Counted from the first letter of the stretch, positions 33,431 to 46,562 are shown. The stretch: DNA of 64,000 nt from Pratylenchus scribneri (GCA_030063045.1 JAQSEB010000098.1:930001-994000), one strand, 5' to 3'. Notes: a model not told the origin generated them from the sequence alone. Numbers and translations: made by a program.

Positions 33431-36400
33431 TCAGGAATTCCATGCATTTGCGTATCTTGATCTCTGCAATTTTAAATTTAATTAGTACAAAACATTTTGA
33501 AATTAAATTTACCCCTTGAAATGGTCGAGAGGGACCACCACCACCACCGCTCTTTGGAATGGGTGGAACAGTGAAAATGTCGGGCATTGCTGGCGGAAAA
33601 CCTCCTCCATCTTGATGGCCAATAAGCGGTGTTGAGGTTCTTTCCTCTCTGCTATCATCCCGAGAAAGTTGTTGTGTTTGCGGTTGGGGGACTATGGAAA
33701 TGGGAGGTGGCGGCAATTCCTCTTGTGGTTTGTCCTTTTGTTCTCGGTCAACATATTTTCCCAGCTGTTCATCCCAGACAATCTGGGAAAATACAATTTG
33801 AATTTTTTTTTTTATTGAAAATAAACCGTTGGATCTTTATCCGGTGGAAGTATCATTTGATTTGGACCTTGAGGTTTTATTTTGGATAAAAGGCCACCCA
33901 ATGTGCTTCGAAGGAATCCATCACTGCCTCGCGCCGATGTATTTGCTGTTGTTGCTTTTTTCTCATCTGCCTTTGCTGTGTTATTTTCATCATTTGCTTA
34001 AAATTTAAATAATTTTAAAAATAATTAAAAGGAGGATAAACCATTTTGTTTGATGGATGTTTTTGTTGCTTGTTTGGTGGATGCCACAGAAACATTGGGA
34101 ATTTCAGCCGCCATTGCTGCTGCTGTTGGAACAACCATTGGCATCATCATTTGTGGTTGAACTGAAAATAACACAAAATAAATAATTAAAATAAATAAAA
34201 ATACTTTTATTGGGTGGTATTGGTGGATGAGATGACATAGAAAAATCGGCGGAAATTTCTGCTGACGTTCCTCCTCCTATTCCCATCATTGTTGGCATTT
34301 GCATCATTGGTGGCGGCTGTGGTTGTTGTTGATCAGCCGGAGGAATTGTTAATGAGGAAATGGGCGGTGTTAAGGTTTCTTCGCGATTATCATGATAAAT
34401 TGGAGGGAACTGTGGAAGAATTGTCGCCGTTGATTGGATATTTTTGGACATTTCTGTTGGTGGTGGCTGATTTTGTTGTAATTGAAGTTCAGGCGAAATT
34501 GAATCGGCTCGTTTCATCATCGGCGGTGGTGGTGGTGGTTGTTGAAATTGTGTCATTTGGTGGTGGTGGTGTTCCGGTGAGATTGAATCACGTCTTTGTT
34601 GATGCGGTGGTATTTGAAATGCCATCATCTCATTTGGTGTTGAATGTTGTGGTTGTAAATGATGTTGCGGTTGTTCGGGCGGTGAAAATGATGCCTCTAC
34701 CGGTTGAAAGTGCAAATTGGGGGGCGTTGGGGTTGTTTGTGGTTGAATTGTTGGATTTTCTAAATAATTTTAAAATTAAAATTATTTTTTGAGTCAAAAA
34801 CCTCTGCTAAAATTGTTGTAAAGTTCGAGAGCATAGCCGAAACCGCCCAATTCATTCAACAATTGCATATATTGTTTCCGTGACCGAACATAATCCACCG
34901 AATTGGAAAGTGCAGTTTGATAGGCGGGGTTGGCCATTTGAAGGGCATAATCGAATATTTCGGTCGCTTGATAATCCAAAATTGACCATCCAAAACGTGT
35001 ATTGCAGGAGTAAAATTCATCATCGGGCAATGAGGCATTTATAAGTGAAATATGTTGCCGATATTTTGGTTGATCTTCCGCCTCACTAAAATATTAAAAA
35101 ATTAAATTTATTCCAAAAATATTTAATTATTTACTTTGAATTTGGTTTTTGGAAACAATTATAGCCAGTCAACAAATTCACTGCCAAAAAACAAAAATCC
35201 GCCGCCGAATTGAATTCCTTTTTGGCCAATGTCAGGCCCAATTGATAGACAGCATTCATTGCCGTTTGCGTTTGTAAATTGGCCAAAACAATTGCAATAT
35301 GCCCTCGCCATCCACTGCTATCCTCCACCGTTGGGTTATTCTTTAAAAGAATATTTAAATTTATTTTTAAAAATAAATTCTTACTAGCAAAGGAACTGGC
35401 AAATCCGCGGCCACGCTTACCAATGTGGTAATTGGATGTTGCGGCGACCGGTGTGACATCAGCCGGGCCTCGATTACAGCCAGCCGTCGTGGATCGTTCC
35501 GAAAAAGTCTATAGGCCAGCATAAATGCATCAAAAAGGAGTCCATCGGCGATTGCACTTTCAATTGCTTCCTCAATGTGGCCGCCCAGAAGGAATCGAGT
35601 AATTCGGTCCATTGCATTCAGTTCCATTTCTTGAATGGATTCATTGGAATCTTGTCGAACAGTTTCTGGCCTTCCTCTTATTGTTGATGTTTTTTGGAAG
35701 TTTTTATAGGTAAATGATGAATATTGTTGATTGGAGCAGAGAAGTCGAGCCAAATCCGGGCCGGTCACCTTTCCTTGTTGACGAACGAGCATTTCGAGGA
35801 GATGCCAAATTAGAAGGCAGTCATTTGCATCACCGGAAGCAGGATTGGCCCGATACACATCTGAGCGAAGAATTCGGTCAATTTGTCGTTGGATGAATAA
35901 AAGTGGAGTTTGGGGTGGTGTATGACCAACAAGCATTGGTCCTAAAATGAATTGATTTGAACAATTTAACCGAATAAACTAACCTTTGAAAACTTCAATC
36001 ATTTCCACATAGCGTCTCCCCTCCATGTCTTTGTAAAACTTTTTGGTGTCTTCAATGCAAACCAAACTCATGCCAAAATCCGGTTGTACGTAAATTATTC
36101 GACCGCCTGGTCCAAATCGAACTGGGGCATGCGGAGAGCGATAAAACATCAATTCTAATAAATAATAATTTTTATATATTAATTTATACAAAAAACCTTT
36201 GGGAAGTGATTCCAAACTTTCTTGGTCAATGCTTTCATCCGCACAAATGCTGGGTCTATCACTTGCCCTAAAATGTTCATATTATTCATTATCGTAGGAT
36301 ATATTCACAAACCTGCTATCCGGTGTTGCACGTTCATCACTAAACAAATGTTTTTGGGTCAGTTTGTATGCTCGCTTGTTCTGCTCAATTAATCTTCTTT

Positions 36401-37136
36401 TGTATTCTTCCAATGTGTGGCGACAAATTTTTAAGAAAGCATTTCGTTCAGAATCACCAGCACTCGTGTATTTGTAAAATTCTCTGAACATTATTAAACT
36501 ATAAATAATTAATCTAGTAATAGTAAACCTGTTAAATATATTGTGGAATTTGGCAACATTTAGGTATTTTCCATAAAGTGAGAAATAAAGTAGATATGCA
36601 ATTCGTTCGATGGAAACCAGTGTCCTGAATTCTGCTGGTGGTGGATTTTTATTGATTAATCGGGCAGCCCTTTCCTAAAATTCATTTATTTAAATTATAT
36701 TTTATTCATTTTAAACCGGTGTGAATTTGTCCGTCAGCTCAGAAATCACTCCAAAGAAGTAAAGGTCTCTGGCATCAAATCCTCCTCGATTCAGTCCCTG
36801 ATGTTGAGGAGCAATTCTATTTGAATATGATGCGGCAATTGACTGTGGTCCTCGTCGTGATGAATGCGTTGATGATGGTCTTGGTGGTGGCTGTTGATGA
36901 TGATGAAGTGAACCCATTGCAGCAAAACTGGCCACTTCCTCGTCTTCTTCATCAAAATCCAATTCTTCGTCCTCCTCTTCACTGCTCACTCCATTAACCA
37001 GAATATATGCTTTTTTGAATCGGTCCCTTCTCAGTCGTTCCACAAATTCTTCACCATAATCCGAATGTCGGGAATTATTTGCCATTTTATTTGTTTTAGT
37101 TTTGGCCGCTGCTGATGTGGAACGTGAGGGCTGCAT
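33431..37136 (-). CDS. sec-16: Sec16 COPII scaffold protein
   Basis: The start is MQPSRSTSAAAKTKTNKMAN. The N-terminal part is acidic and Ser/Pro/His-rich. The central conserved domain reads FYRSPHAPVRFGPGGRIIYV, then KDMEGRRYVEMIEVFKG, DCLLIWHLLEMLVRQQGKV, MDRITRFLLGGHIEEAIESA, GLLFDAFMLAYRLFRNDPR and LTLAKKEFNSAADFCFLAVN. A second helical block contains FYSCNTRFGWSILDYQATEI. This is the ACE1-type Sec16 core that binds Sec13 and marks ER exit sites. The C-terminal third is Pro/Gln/His-rich low complexity, then IVWDEQLGKYVDREQKDKP, and the last short exon ends SRYANAWNS-stop. It acts on the cytosolic face of ER exit sites in COPII assembly. C. elegans names its orthologues sec-16A.1 and sec-16A.2, and which one this corresponds to was not resolved. 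Confidence 0.88.
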
Positions 37137-37569
37137 AATTTTTTTTGTGAATTATTAATCAATTTTAACAAAGTGAGAGGTTTATTTTACACTTTTTTAC
37201 ACGTGGAATCGATTAAAAAGTGTGGGCCCTATTCCCATTAAAAAATATCAAAAAAAAATTAGGGCAATGATAAGTCGGTGTGAATGCAAACTGTGCGGTG
37301 ATTGAGATGAGATGAAGGGAAGAGAAAATTGACTTACCATCTCAAATAATTATACCAAAATCACTACTTCTCTTTATATTAAAGACAATGAAATCGGAAA
37401 GCAACCGATCAAAATATTCACAAAAACTAATTAAAAAGGTCATATTTATCGGCATTAAAAAATGGTGAATAAAAATCCCACAATAACGATTAGAATGGAT
37501 CATAATTTAGACATTTATTTAATTCGCATGTACAAATCATCAAAATGTTCTTCATCACCAGAAATTTCT
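37137..37569. other. Gap between sec-16 and TM9SF2
   Basis: AT-rich 433 bp containing the sec-16 5' flank and the TM9SF2 3' UTR. A run of A near 37250 is seen and nothing else. Confidence 0.4.
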
Positions 37570-40192
37570 TCAATCAACTTTAATTGAACTATAAATCTTA
37601 TGGATGAACCAATAAGTTGCAAAGAAGCCAATGGTTCCTATAAATTAATATGGATTTAAATATTTAATTGCCAAAAATACTATTACCTGTCATTAGGAAG
37701 AATAAAAAGACAAAAATAGATGTGTAGCTAAAGTAGAGAAGGGTTGAAATTACACCAGTAATTGTCAATTTGGAATTGAAATAATGAACACAGTAGATGA
37801 AAAGATAAATTGCAGTAAATCCGGAAGTCATGAATGAACGGAACCACCAATGATAATCCTTCAAAAAAATTAATTAAAAATGCATTATTGAATTTAAATT
37901 ACCTCAGCGCAAAGATGGAAATATGCCAAAAGAATGGTTGCTTCGGAGCAAGTTATGAAGAGAATAAGGAAGACGATGAACAGAAAACCGAACATATAAA
38001 AGACCTGAAGATTATTAAAAATTAATGTATTCTGTTTAATTCAAATTACCTCATGGGACCAAATGCTGTTTAGAATGAAGAAAAGTTGAATGAAAATACA
38101 ACCAAATGGAAGAATTCCGCCCATCAACATTCCGGGAAGTGGTTTCGTGTACAAAGTTTGTTCCGGGACTTGTCGCGGTATTTGGTTGGTCCTCACGGGT
38201 GGTTGAACGCGCTTGAAATTAAAAGATTAAATTATAAATTTGAAAATCAAACTTTTGCTCGGAAGCCGAAATAAGCGCCAATGAATGTCAATGGAATTGA
38301 GATGAAGAGCCAGAGGAAGAGCAATGCGCAAAGAGTTCCAAATGGCACAGCTAAAAATGTTATTTGTAAAATTGTTAAATAGAATAAGAACCTGCAGATG
38401 AACCCTTGGACCAAAGGATCAAATTGGTTATGAAGAAGACACCAAATAGAATTCTAAAATTTACTATAATTAAAATTAAAAGTTAAATAAATACCCTGGA
38501 ATGAGGAAACTTGTCAACAAAATATTCGATTTCCATGCAAGTCCTTCCATAGCTAAAAAATAAATTTATATTTGTAAAATTGGTTATTCTTACTTTTATA
38601 AAGCCGGGATGAGACATAGCCAGAAACAATGCCAAAAAGAACATAGAAAACCAGGGCAAACGTCATCAAACTTCCACGGTTGGCCGGAGAAAGGAAGCCG
38701 AGGCAGGCAAATGCCAATGTGACGAATGAACAAAGCAAAACTTGACTTCCGGCGCCCACAAAAACGGAGAGGAGCAATGCATGACGAGGCGGCCGGAACA
38801 CATCGCCGTGAACCAATTTCCAGCCAAATTCCTCTTGGGCATCTTCTTCCTCGTCCAATCGATTGTAACGGGCAATGTCGCGATGAAGAGTGCGGAGTAG
38901 GATCATTCCAACCTAAAAAATAAATTAATTTATTTATTTTAATTGATTTAAAAATACCATTCCAGAAAGGAAAATGACGATAACAAGTGAATTCATTATG
39001 GAGAACCATTGGATGTTTGTGTGTGGCATTGAGTCCAAAATGTAATCCCATCGAGAAGACCATTTCACGTCCGTTGGTTTCCATTCAATAGAATAAGAGT
39101 AAATAACATTGAATTCCTTCTCATCGGCTCCAATCGGTTGTGGTGCAATGTCCATTCCACAATTCATTTCGGCCTTGTTTTCATGTTTTATGCTTCGGGG
39201 TTGAACCTTGATTCGAATTATTCGGCCACCAATTTTGTCGTCGAGGAAATTGGAATCGTGCGCCAGGTCTCGGTATTCAATTTTGATGTCAACATGATTG
39301 AATAGATAATAGCTGTCCGGTTGGCGATATCGTGGCTTTAATTTAATTATTTATATAAATTATTTATATTTAAAATAAAATTACATCCAAAACGCAAGCA
39401 TCCTTCGGTTTGCCATCTTTTGTAACATAACAACCCATTGGACTGGAAAAAACTTCGATTTATTTATTAATGGTGAATTTTGACTTACAATCCAGTTGTA
39501 CACACATTCATATTTTGTTGATTAATAAAGCAAAAGGTAACCGGCATATTGTCGATAATCCTATAAATTTCAAATTTATTAAAGTTATGATTAGATTAGT
39601 GAACCAATGGTGTTGGTAATTTAGCTTCATTCCTCTCTGAAGAAGTCGCAATTTATCTTGATGCTGCTTTTCCGTCGAAGTGTATGTTTTTTCACAAAGC
39701 AAAGCACAATGCGTTTGTTGTTTGAAGTTAATCTAAAAAATAGACACTTTGGACTTAATTGTTTATAAGAGAAAACCTTGTAAGGACTAGGGCGAATTCT
39801 TTCCCCTAAAATTTTTCTATAATAAAAGAAATAAAATTGAGAAATTTACCGAAAAGTACTTGACCCAAATTTTCAACTGGTGATTCATTTTCAGTACCAA
39901 TGCAAAAGTCGAAACTAAAATTTCCATTTAGAATAGTTTAATAAATATTAACGATAAACCTATGATATTCATATGGAAGCACTGACTGATCACTGTCCAA
40001 TTTATTGACGTACAATGTGACATTACTCTAAAATTTTGATTTTATTTTTTAAATAATTCGTAAAATACGGACCGGACAAGTTGGTTTTGCATTTTCAAGA
40101 TCACAAAAATTAACAGGAGCAAGTCCGGGCAGATAGAAGCTCCAGACGACTTGAATTAATGAAGTGATAATTAAGAATAACCATAAATTCAT
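37570..40192 (-). CDS. TM9SF2: Transmembrane 9 superfamily (EMP70) protein, TM9SF2 type
   Basis: The start [18 protein letters not shown] is a signal peptide. The mature end [12 protein letters not shown] is the hallmark of TM9SF2/4. The lumenal domain includes [28 protein letters not shown] and [17 protein letters not shown]. The first transmembrane region follows [19 protein letters not shown], then the cytosolic [20 protein letters not shown] and [20 protein letters not shown]. Eight further helices follow, including [19 protein letters not shown] and [19 protein letters not shown]. The C-terminus [13 protein letters not shown] carries the COPI-interacting KxD end of this family. Many short introns are in phase. 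Family members reside in the Golgi and endosomes and help sort membrane proteins. Close agreement along the length with vertebrate TM9SF2 supports the subtype over TM9SF4. Confidence 0.92.
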
Positions 40193-40812
40193 TTTAGCTG
40201 GTTGGTCGAATCTAAAATGATTGAATGAATAAGTAAATTTTTAACAAATATTTTATGAATCAGAGGACGGGAATAGGACATCGATATCGTCCATTCATCG
40301 CATCATAAATCAAAACTATCAATCAGTTAATTAATTATCAACATTATTTTAGTTGGGTTTTCGTAAATATTACTCGTCAGATATCTTATCAGATTAAAAA
40401 TCTTCAAACAAGGATGTGAGAATGATGTTGGCATTGTCAAATAGCATTGCAATTAAACGCAGAACATGCAAATGATGTGGCAAAACTGTGGCATTACCCG
40501 CATTACAAGTGCAGTCATTTTTATTAGACCTTTTTCCATGAGGGGAAAAATCGCTAAGTTAAAGAACAAGAAACATGAAATAGGTATAGGTATTATTTTT
40601 TAATCCTTTTCATCCCTAACTATTTGTTTTGCGTACTATTTTCAATTTATAATCTTGTCCCTCCCACATGTCAAGATTTTCCATTTTGTCAAAAATCGCT
40701 AAGCTTAAAAATTTTAAAATTTCCACCCAAATCCCAAACCCAAGCCCAACCAAACAAAGCCATTTTCCGTTTTTTTGTGTTTGTTTATTCGAATTCGAAA
40801 ACAGTTTTGAAA
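40193..40812. other. Divergent promoter region of TM9SF2 and cdk-4
   Basis: 620 bp between divergent starts. No coding or repeat feature is supported. A 96-codon minus-strand frame overlapping the cdk-4 start is a shadow. Confidence 0.4.
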
Positions 40813-42009
40813 ATGATCCGGCCTCATGATGATGATTATAAGCAAATTAAAGTTTTGGGCAAAGGAGCATATGGCGAAGTTTGGCTCGTAACCAACCGGG
40901 AGCATCAAGATCAACAAGTTAATTCTAACAGAGAAGCATAATAATTTAGTTTTAGTATGCATTAAAAAAGATTCCCGTGAGAATAAGCGATGAGGGCATT
41001 CCACAAAGTGTTATTCGCGAAGTTTGTTTTTAAAAAGATTTTCAAAATAATTAAATCATTTAAGGTTGCATCGTTGGTATCCCTTCAACGACTGAAGCAT
41101 CCAAACATTTTACAGTTAGTAATATTTTAAAATAAATTACTTCAACAAATCAATTAAGACTGCATGATGCATTTATTAGGCGTAGGGATGACCAAATAAG
41201 TCTCAACATACTTTGCGAAAAATGCGATTGGGATTTGGCTGATTTTTTATTGAAAATACCCCACGATATGTGCGATGCCCAATGCAAACATTTCGCATCT
41301 CAAATCTTCTCCGGAATTGTATGTTTTTGACAATTTACTAATAATCAATTCTTAAGGATTTTCTACATTCCAACAATATGATACACCGCGATTTGAAGCC
41401 GCAAAATATTTTAGTGAATCGTGATCAAACATTACGAGTAAGTAATTCGATTTTAAATAAATTGAATAATTTAAATAATATTTCAGATTGCTGATTTTGG
41501 CCTTTCTCGAAATTATGGATTGCATGCAACATTTACAACGGAAGTGGTCACTCTTTGGTATCGATCGCCTGAATTACTGCTTCAATGCAAATATAGCACT
41601 AGTGTAAATATTCAAAAATACAATGTTTAAATTAATTTGGTTATTTAGGTCGACATTTGGTCTGCTGGATGCATTTTTGTTGAACTTTACACGCGAACTG
41701 CTTTTTTCAAAGGCGATAATGAGGTGCAACAATTGCGATGTATTTTCGAGTGAGTTTTTCATCATAAACTAATAAATAAAGCATCATTTCATTCAATTTA
41801 GGAAACTTGGCACTCCAAAAGCGAATTTATGGCCCTCAGAAGCAATTGTTAGTCTAAGCAATTATCCGGAACACAAACCACCACCTCTCCAAACATTTTT
41901 GCCGAAATTGCCTCCACTTGCCTTGAATTTGCTCATCCGAATTCTGCATTTCAATCCACATGAGCGACCAACGGCAGCTGAATGTTTGCAACACGAATAT
42001 TTCTTATGA
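40813..42009 (+). CDS. cdk-4: Cyclin-dependent kinase 4/6
   Basis: Begins [20 protein letters not shown] with the Gly loop [29 protein letters not shown] then REVASL gives the catalytic Lys and a cyclin-binding helix of the CDK4/6 type (human PLSTIREVA). Next come [63 protein letters not shown] (T-loop Thr and WYRSPE), [32 protein letters not shown] and [23 protein letters not shown]. About eight exons join in phase, and the length is about 300 residues, as in CDK4/6. With cyclin D the kinase phosphorylates Rb-family proteins to start G1/S. The SSRP1 gene starts 295 bp downstream on the same strand. Human CDK6/CDK4 is the best match by eye, and CDK5 or CDK1 are less likely because of the helix sequence. 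Confidence 0.9.
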
Positions 42010-42304
42010 ATCATCACTCAAATTTTAATGTTTTAAAACACCTTTTCTGCCTTAATTTTGTCTTTCTTTTTTAAATGTTAATCAAATCGAAACAGCACAA
42101 CAATCTCAATTTCCTTTATTCAAACTTTTTCATTTAATTTATTCTTTTAACGATAAAAAAGTTCAAAAATAAATTTGGAAATTTCACTTTTAATATTTCA
42201 TCATATTGATTGATTTGTTATTGATTATATATTAAATTTTAATGCAATTTTATACATACATCAATTTTAATTTTATTAAAGGATTATCTGATTTCAAACA
42301 AATA

Positions 42305-44983
42305 ATGGCCTCTACGGATGCATTGGAATTTGCGAATGTTTTTGAGGAAGAAATGGGTGGATTTGTAAGTTAGCATTAGCATCATTTAATTCCGAATAAT
42401 TAAAATCAAAAATTTAGAATGATGGTTTTTTGCGATTATCCAAACAAAATGTGCAATTCAAGAATAAATCAACGGGAAAAGTGAAAACAATTGCTGCTTC
42501 GGACATTGACCAAATTCATTGGCAAAAACTTGGGAATAAACCTGGAATGAAATTGATTACAAGTGCTGGCGTTCATCATCGTTTTGGTGGTCTCCGAGAT
42601 AGTGTAAGCAATTTATTAATTATAGAATAAAAGTGAAATAAATTTTCTTCAGGATTTTGAGAAAATTTCACAATTCGTCAGTGCAAAATTCGAAAGAGCC
42701 ATCAAAAAGAAAGAATTGGCGTTGAAAGGATGGAATTATGGTGACACGGAATTCGAAGGTTTTTAATTAAATATTAAATTCTTCAAATTATATAATTTTT
42801 AGGTCAAAATTTAATGTTCAATGTGGCCGACAAAATTGCATTCGAAGTTCCCCTGTTGAATGTGATGCGTTGTGTTGGCACAAAATCGGAAGCAATCATT
42901 GAATTCAATCCAAATGAAGAATCACCGGTCCAATTGACTGAAATGCGCTTCCACATTCCGCAAGACCCGGAGAATGAGGATCAAGATGTGGTTGAGGAAT
43001 TCCGCAAAGAAGTGATCCGATTTGTGGAAGATGATGTGGAAAAAGGCCAAGCAATTGTCACCCTTCCCGAAATCCTTTTGGCCACACCTCGTGGCCGCTA
43101 CGAAATCAAAGTGTTCCAAAATCATTTGTCATTCCACGGAAAATCCTACGACTACAAAATTCCAATCAAAACGATCACCCGAATGTTCCTTCTTCCGCAC
43201 AAGGATGGCCGCCATATGTATTTTGTGCTGCACATCAATCCGCCAATTCGTCAGGGCCAAACGCGTTATCCATTTTTGGTGCTGGAATTCCCAAAAGATG
43301 AATACATCGAGCTGGATTTGGGCATCACAGAGTAAAATTTAAATTAATTTAAAATATTATTTAATATTTTGAAGGGAACAATTGTCAACTCAATATCAAA
43401 ACAAATTGGAAATGCATATGCGTGGACAACTTTTTGAAATTGTTTCCAAGATATTCCGTGTTATGGTCAATTCCCGAATTATTGTTCCTGGACAATTCAC
43501 CGGGTACAATCCAAAAATATTAAATAATTAACAATATTGACCGATAACAGGGGAAAATAATGAGGATGATGAAGAAGAAGATGATGATGATAAGGTATAA
43601 GGATGAGAGTGATGAAGAAAGACCATCCTCAGCTTCATCTTATTCTTCTTCTTCTTCATCATCTTACTCATACTTTTCCCAGTTAGGGGCCAAACAGCAA
43701 TAGTACCAATTATTAATTTTAATTTTTAGTGCTTCCGGCACTCCGGCAATTCCATGTGCAATTCGTCAGTCAATGGGCTTCCTTTACCCGCTGGAGAAGG
43801 GTTTTGTCTATGTGCACAAACCGGCACTCTATATTCGCTTCGAGGAGGTGGACAATGTTCATTTCGCCCGTTCCGATGTTTCCACCCGCTCATTCGATTT
43901 TGAAATTGTACAAAAGAATGGCCAAGGAATGGTTTTCAGCAACATTGGAAAGTAATTTTAGATAATTAATTAAATGATTACTAAAATAATTTTACAGAGA
44001 AGAATACAACAAATTATTCGACTATATTCAAAAGAAAGGGCTGAAAATTCGGAATGCACAAAGATTGGGCGAAAAATCATACAAAGAGGACAAATTTGCG
44101 GACAGCGACGAAGAATTGGATCCTTATCGGGAGAAATTGAAGGATGATGCAAGGGAAAGGGCAGCGGCCGCCGGGGAATCGGAAACAGACTCGGAAGATG
44201 GTCAGTTTTCGGTTTAGAGAGGTTTTGAATTTATTTAAAATTTCAGAGGATTATGACATGGAAAGGGACATTCATAAGAGGAAAAAGGACAAAGACTCAT
44301 CGGATGGAAGTGGCTCAGAACCGGACGAAGAATATGATAGCAGTGTTGAGTCGGCGGTGTCGGATGATCTGATGAACACGTCGGAAAAGCCGGAGAAGAA
44401 GAAGGAGAAGAGCAAAAGCAAAGACAAAGACGCCGAAAAGACACCAAAGAAGAAAAAGGAGAAGAAAGCGGAAAGGGAAGGAGGAGGAGGGAAGAAAGGA
44501 GGCAAAGTGGAGAAGAAAAAGAAGGACCCGAATGCACCAAAGCGAAATCAGGTAATGAATTATAAACAATTTTAATTGATTTTATTCTCATTTAGACGGC
44601 ATTCTTCATTTGGCAAACCGAAAATCGCTCATCAATCAAAAAGGAAGGTGATTCGGTGGCAATGACAGCAAAACGAGCAGGCGAAATGTGGAAAGCGATG
44701 AGTGCCGATGAAAAGCAGGTAAAATTGTTTGAATTGGAATTAATTAATCGATCAAATTATTATTTAGCCATATGAACAACGGGCCGCTGAGGACAAGGAA
44801 CGTTATGAGAGGGAAATGCGCGAATATAACAGTGGCAAAAAGGCATCAGAGCCAACGGCATCAACATCATCAATGGGAGCATCGACTTCGTCAAAATCAC
44901 AATCAAAGACGGCCAGCCCAGCCAAAAAGCCCATCTCCAAGGAATTTGTGCCGAGCAGCGATTCTTCGGATGACTCGGATTGA
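42305..44983 (+). CDS. SSRP1: FACT complex subunit SSRP1 (HMG-3/HMG-4 type)
   Basis: N-terminal POB3/SSRP1 domain (MASTDALEFANVFEEEMGGF, LSKQNVQFKNKSTGKVKTI, KPGMKLITSAGVHHRFGG). Middle double-PH domain (ADKIAFEVPLLNVMRCVGTK, EMRFHIPQDPENEDQD, ILLATPRGRYEIKVFQNHL, FHGKSYDYKIPIKTITRMF, FLYPLEKGFVYVHKPALYI). A long acidic/Lys-rich linker follows, then an HMG box (DPNAPKRNQTAFFIWQTENR, AGEMWKAMSADEKQPYEQRA) and a Ser/Asp tail ending DSSDDSD-stop. With SPT16 it forms FACT, which loosens and reassembles nucleosomes during transcription and replication. C. elegans has two paralogues, hmg-3 and hmg-4, and I cannot tell which is closer. The intron 43505-43728 holds a long inverted repeat. Confidence 0.93.
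43551..43680. repeat. Imperfect inverted repeat (hairpin) in an SSRP1 intron
   Basis: The left arm starts GGGAAAATAATGAGGATGAT at 43551. The right arm ends at 43680, and its reverse complement starts GGGAAAAGTATGAGTAAGAT. The arms are about 45 bp, rich in GAA/GAT triplets, with a loop of about 35 bp. It could be a folded-back transposon remnant or a product of slippage between GAA and TTC runs. Confidence 0.6.
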
Positions 44984-45291
44984 AGAAATTGAATGGATGG
45001 ATAAGATGAAGAATATTTATTGTGTCGGATATTTGACTTGAATATTATTTTCATTCACCAATTATAATTATTTTGATAAAAAAATAATGATTTGAAATTA
45101 ATTTTATATTTAGATGATGTATTGATTGGTTATTTTAAACCATATTTTATTTTTTATTAATTTTATTTTACTTTATTGATGCATTTAATTTAAAAATATT
45201 ATTATTGATTATCGATTAGGATAATGAAAATTCAAGAATAAAAATTAAAATAAATTTTAAAAAATTATTAAATTGAAAAATTAAATTATAA
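44984..45291. other. SSRP1 3' flank
   Basis: Very AT-rich sequence leading to the minisatellite. It includes the SSRP1 3' UTR. No gene is seen. Confidence 0.4.
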
Positions 45292-46562
45292 TGCCGTAAA
45301 AAAATAAAACGGCGAGAAGAAAAGAATATAAATGCCGTGAAAAAAAAGAAAATAAAACGGCGAGAAGAAAAGAATATAAATGTCGTGAAAAAAAGAAAAT
45401 AAAACGGCGAGAAGAAAAGAAAAAAATGCCGTAAAAAAGAAAATAAAACGGCGAGAAGAAAAGAAAAAAAATGCCGTAAAAAAGAAAATAAAACGGCGAG
45501 AAGAAAAGAATATAAATGCCGTAAAAAAAGAAAATAAAACGGTGAGAAGAAAAGAATATAAATGCCGTAAAAAAAAGAAAATAAAACGGCGAGAAGAAAA
45601 GAATATAAATGCCGTAAAAAAAGAAAATAAAACGGCGAGAAGAAAAGAAAAAAATGCCGTAAAAAAAAAGAAAATAAAACGGCGAGAAGAAAAGAAAAAA
45701 ATGCCGTAAAAAAGAAAATAAAACGGCGAGAAGAAAAGAAAAAAATGCCGTAAAAAAAGAAAATAAAACGGCGAGAAGGAAAGAAAAAAATGCCGTAAAA
45801 AAAGAAAATAAAACGGCGAGAAGAAAAGAATATAAATGCCGTAAAAAAGAAAATAAAACGGTGAGAAGAAAAGAATATAAATGCCGTAAAAAAGAAAATA
45901 AAACGGCGAGAAGAAAAGAATATAAATGCCGTAAAAAAAGAAAATAAAACGGCGAGAAGAAAAGAAAAAAATGCCGTAAAAAAAAGAAAATAAAACGGCG
46001 AGAAGAAAAGAATATAAATGCCGTAAAAAAAGAAAATAAAACGGCGAGAAGGAAAGAAAAAAATGCCGTAAAAAAGAAAATAAAACGGCGAGAAGAAAAG
46101 AATATAAATGCCGTAAAAAAAGAAAATAAAACGGCGAGAAGAAAAGAAAAAAATGCCGTAAAAAAAGAAAATAAAACGGCGAGAAGAAAAGAATATAAAT
46201 GCCGTAAAAAAAGAAAATAAAACGGCGAGAAGAAAAGAAAAAAATGCCGTAAAAAAAGAAAATAAAACGGCGAGAAGAAAAGAAAAAAATGCCGTAAAAA
46301 AAGAAAATAAAACGGCGAGAAGGAAAGAAAAAAATGCCGTAAAAAAAGAAAATAAAACGGCGAGAAGGAAAGAAAAAAATGCCGTAAAAAAGAAAATAAA
46401 ACGGCGAGAAGAAAAGAATATAAATGCCGTAAAAAAAAGAAAATAAAACGGCGAGAAGAAAAGAAAAAAAATGCCGTAAAAAAAAGAAAATAAAACGGCG
46501 AGAAGAAAAGAATATAAATGCCGTAAAAAAAGAAAATAAAACGGCGAGAAGAAAAGGAAATT
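45292..46562. repeat. A-rich 42-46 bp minisatellite
   Basis: About 29 tandem copies of a unit with a constant core AAAATAAAACGGCGAGAAG, then AAAAGAATATAAATGCCGT or the shorter AAAAGAAAAAAATGCCGT. Two unit forms (with TATA or with poly-A) alternate irregularly, and the poly-A before the core varies by a few bases. Each unit holds the complementary pentamers ACGGC and GCCGT, so single strands could form repeated small hairpins. The minus strand stays open for 428 codons (46567-45281) as a Phe/Leu-rich repetitive frame. This reflects the repeat and is not called as a gene. Confidence 0.95.
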
